A DNA stretch of 58,168 nt from positions 1-58,168 of the forward strand of contig SUWH01000017.1 of the NCBI GenBank assembly GCA_015061605.1, given 5' to 3'. A model generated the notes under the pieces. It searched no databases. It was not told where the DNA came from and saw only the letters and a program-made list of their open reading frames with translations. Source of the stretch: Lentisphaerota bacterium (lineage in GTDB: Bacteria > Verrucomicrobiota > Lentisphaeria > Victivallales > Victivallaceae). Each line of letters opens with the position of its first letter. Position 1 is the first letter of the stretch. A program made the position numbers and the translations under genes. Of this stretch, positions 58,032-58,168 are shown piece by piece.

Positions 58032-58168
58032 TTACGATTTGTTCTTTTGGAGAATTATCTCCTTGTTGACTATTTGTGCTAATTCGGCAATTTCATTATC
58101 CGTTAATTCACTGAAAGAATCTCGTCTGCTTTTGGGAAAAACACCATTATTTTGTTCTGTGAACTTGA
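58032..58168 (-). CDS. 3' end of an unknown gene, cut by the window edge
   Basis: Minus-strand frame open from the window edge to a TAA at 58034-58032. The visible ~45 C-terminal residues include NNGVFPKSRRDSFSELTDNEIAELAQIVNKE, a charged helical end. The family is not recognisable. It could belong to an insertion sequence because of the direct repeats beside it, but the fragment is too short to say. Confidence 0.4.
   Translation of the reverse strand, partial: KFTEQNNGVFPKSRRDSFSELTDNEIAELAQIVNKEIILQKNKS

Overview
The window looks like a chromosomal segment of a PVC-group bacterium, most likely Lentisphaerota (Victivallis-like). Reasons: a prepilin-signal 'H-X-DG' protein encoded next to large secreted glycan-active proteins (DUF4838, GH123-like, GH78), a short spirochaete/PVC-type AlaRS, an FAD-dependent oxidoreductase and SGNH hydrolase typical of glycan-foraging genomes, and Gram-negative lipoproteins and transporters. 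This assignment is inference from gene content, not from a marker phylogeny. No plasmid, phage or CRISPR locus is visible. Many genes are preceded by one very uniform promoter type: TTGAAA/TTGACA, a 15-18 bp (mostly 17 bp) spacer, then TATATT(AT).

Layout. 1-6.3 kb: a processive GT2 glycosyltransferase with rlmH; a convergent metallophosphoesterase/DUF1893 lipoprotein pair; a SulP-STAS anion transporter; a decayed ISL3-family element abutting tRNA-Gly(GCC). 6.5-10.7 kb: a phage-like small protein, a GH78-type rhamnosidase and a Gfo/Idh/MocA dehydrogenase with a striking palindromic operator. 10.7-15.7 kb: a three-gene HlyD / RbbA-like double-ATPase-permease / permease export operon. 15.8-18.1 kb: three unusual envelope or secreted proteins. 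18.2-21.9 kb: rpsA (structured leader, no Shine-Dalgarno) and a CLC-CBS chloride channel. 22-29 kb: a GTCCGAC-rich tandem repeat, then a pilin / DUF4838 / GH123-like operon whose pilin start is split by a 34-bp tandem duplication. 29-31.3 kb: a polar amino acid ABC transporter. 31.4-37.7 kb: a Lys-rich membrane protein, an MFS transporter, a secreted EEP phosphodiesterase/nuclease, trmL and an RsmB-like methyltransferase (possibly leaderless), tandem Hsp20 genes, and a ferredoxin-thioredoxin-reductase-like protein with its thioredoxin. 37.8-42.4 kb: alaS, a STAS protein and an FAD oxidoreductase. 42.4-49.3 kb: a long minus-strand run with an SGNH hydrolase, MFS, DEAD helicase, galU, a plant-type glucuronokinase homologue and two unknown or regulatory genes. 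49.3-52.9 kb: half of a Tad/Flp pilus locus (FHA-CpaF, CpaB, two Flp pilins) with panD embedded. 53-58.2 kb: a TIM-barrel epimerase, tRNA-Phe, about 0.8 kb of non-coding sequence, a broken lipoprotein gene, an AlgI-type MBOAT/SGNH acetylation pair, and a truncated gene beside direct repeats at the right edge.

The genes suggest glycan capture and remodelling (GH78, GH123-like, DUF4838, oxidoreductases, SGNH, MBOAT), uronic-acid salvage to UDP-glucuronate (glucuronokinase plus GalU) and surface appendages (Tad pili, H-X-DG pseudopilin). The observations I rate highest are the frame-shifting 34-bp tandem repeat in the pseudopilin start region, the glucuronokinase-GalU pair, the rpsA leader, the FTR-thioredoxin pair, the FHA-CpaF/Flp locus with panD in the middle, and the dispersed repeat family.
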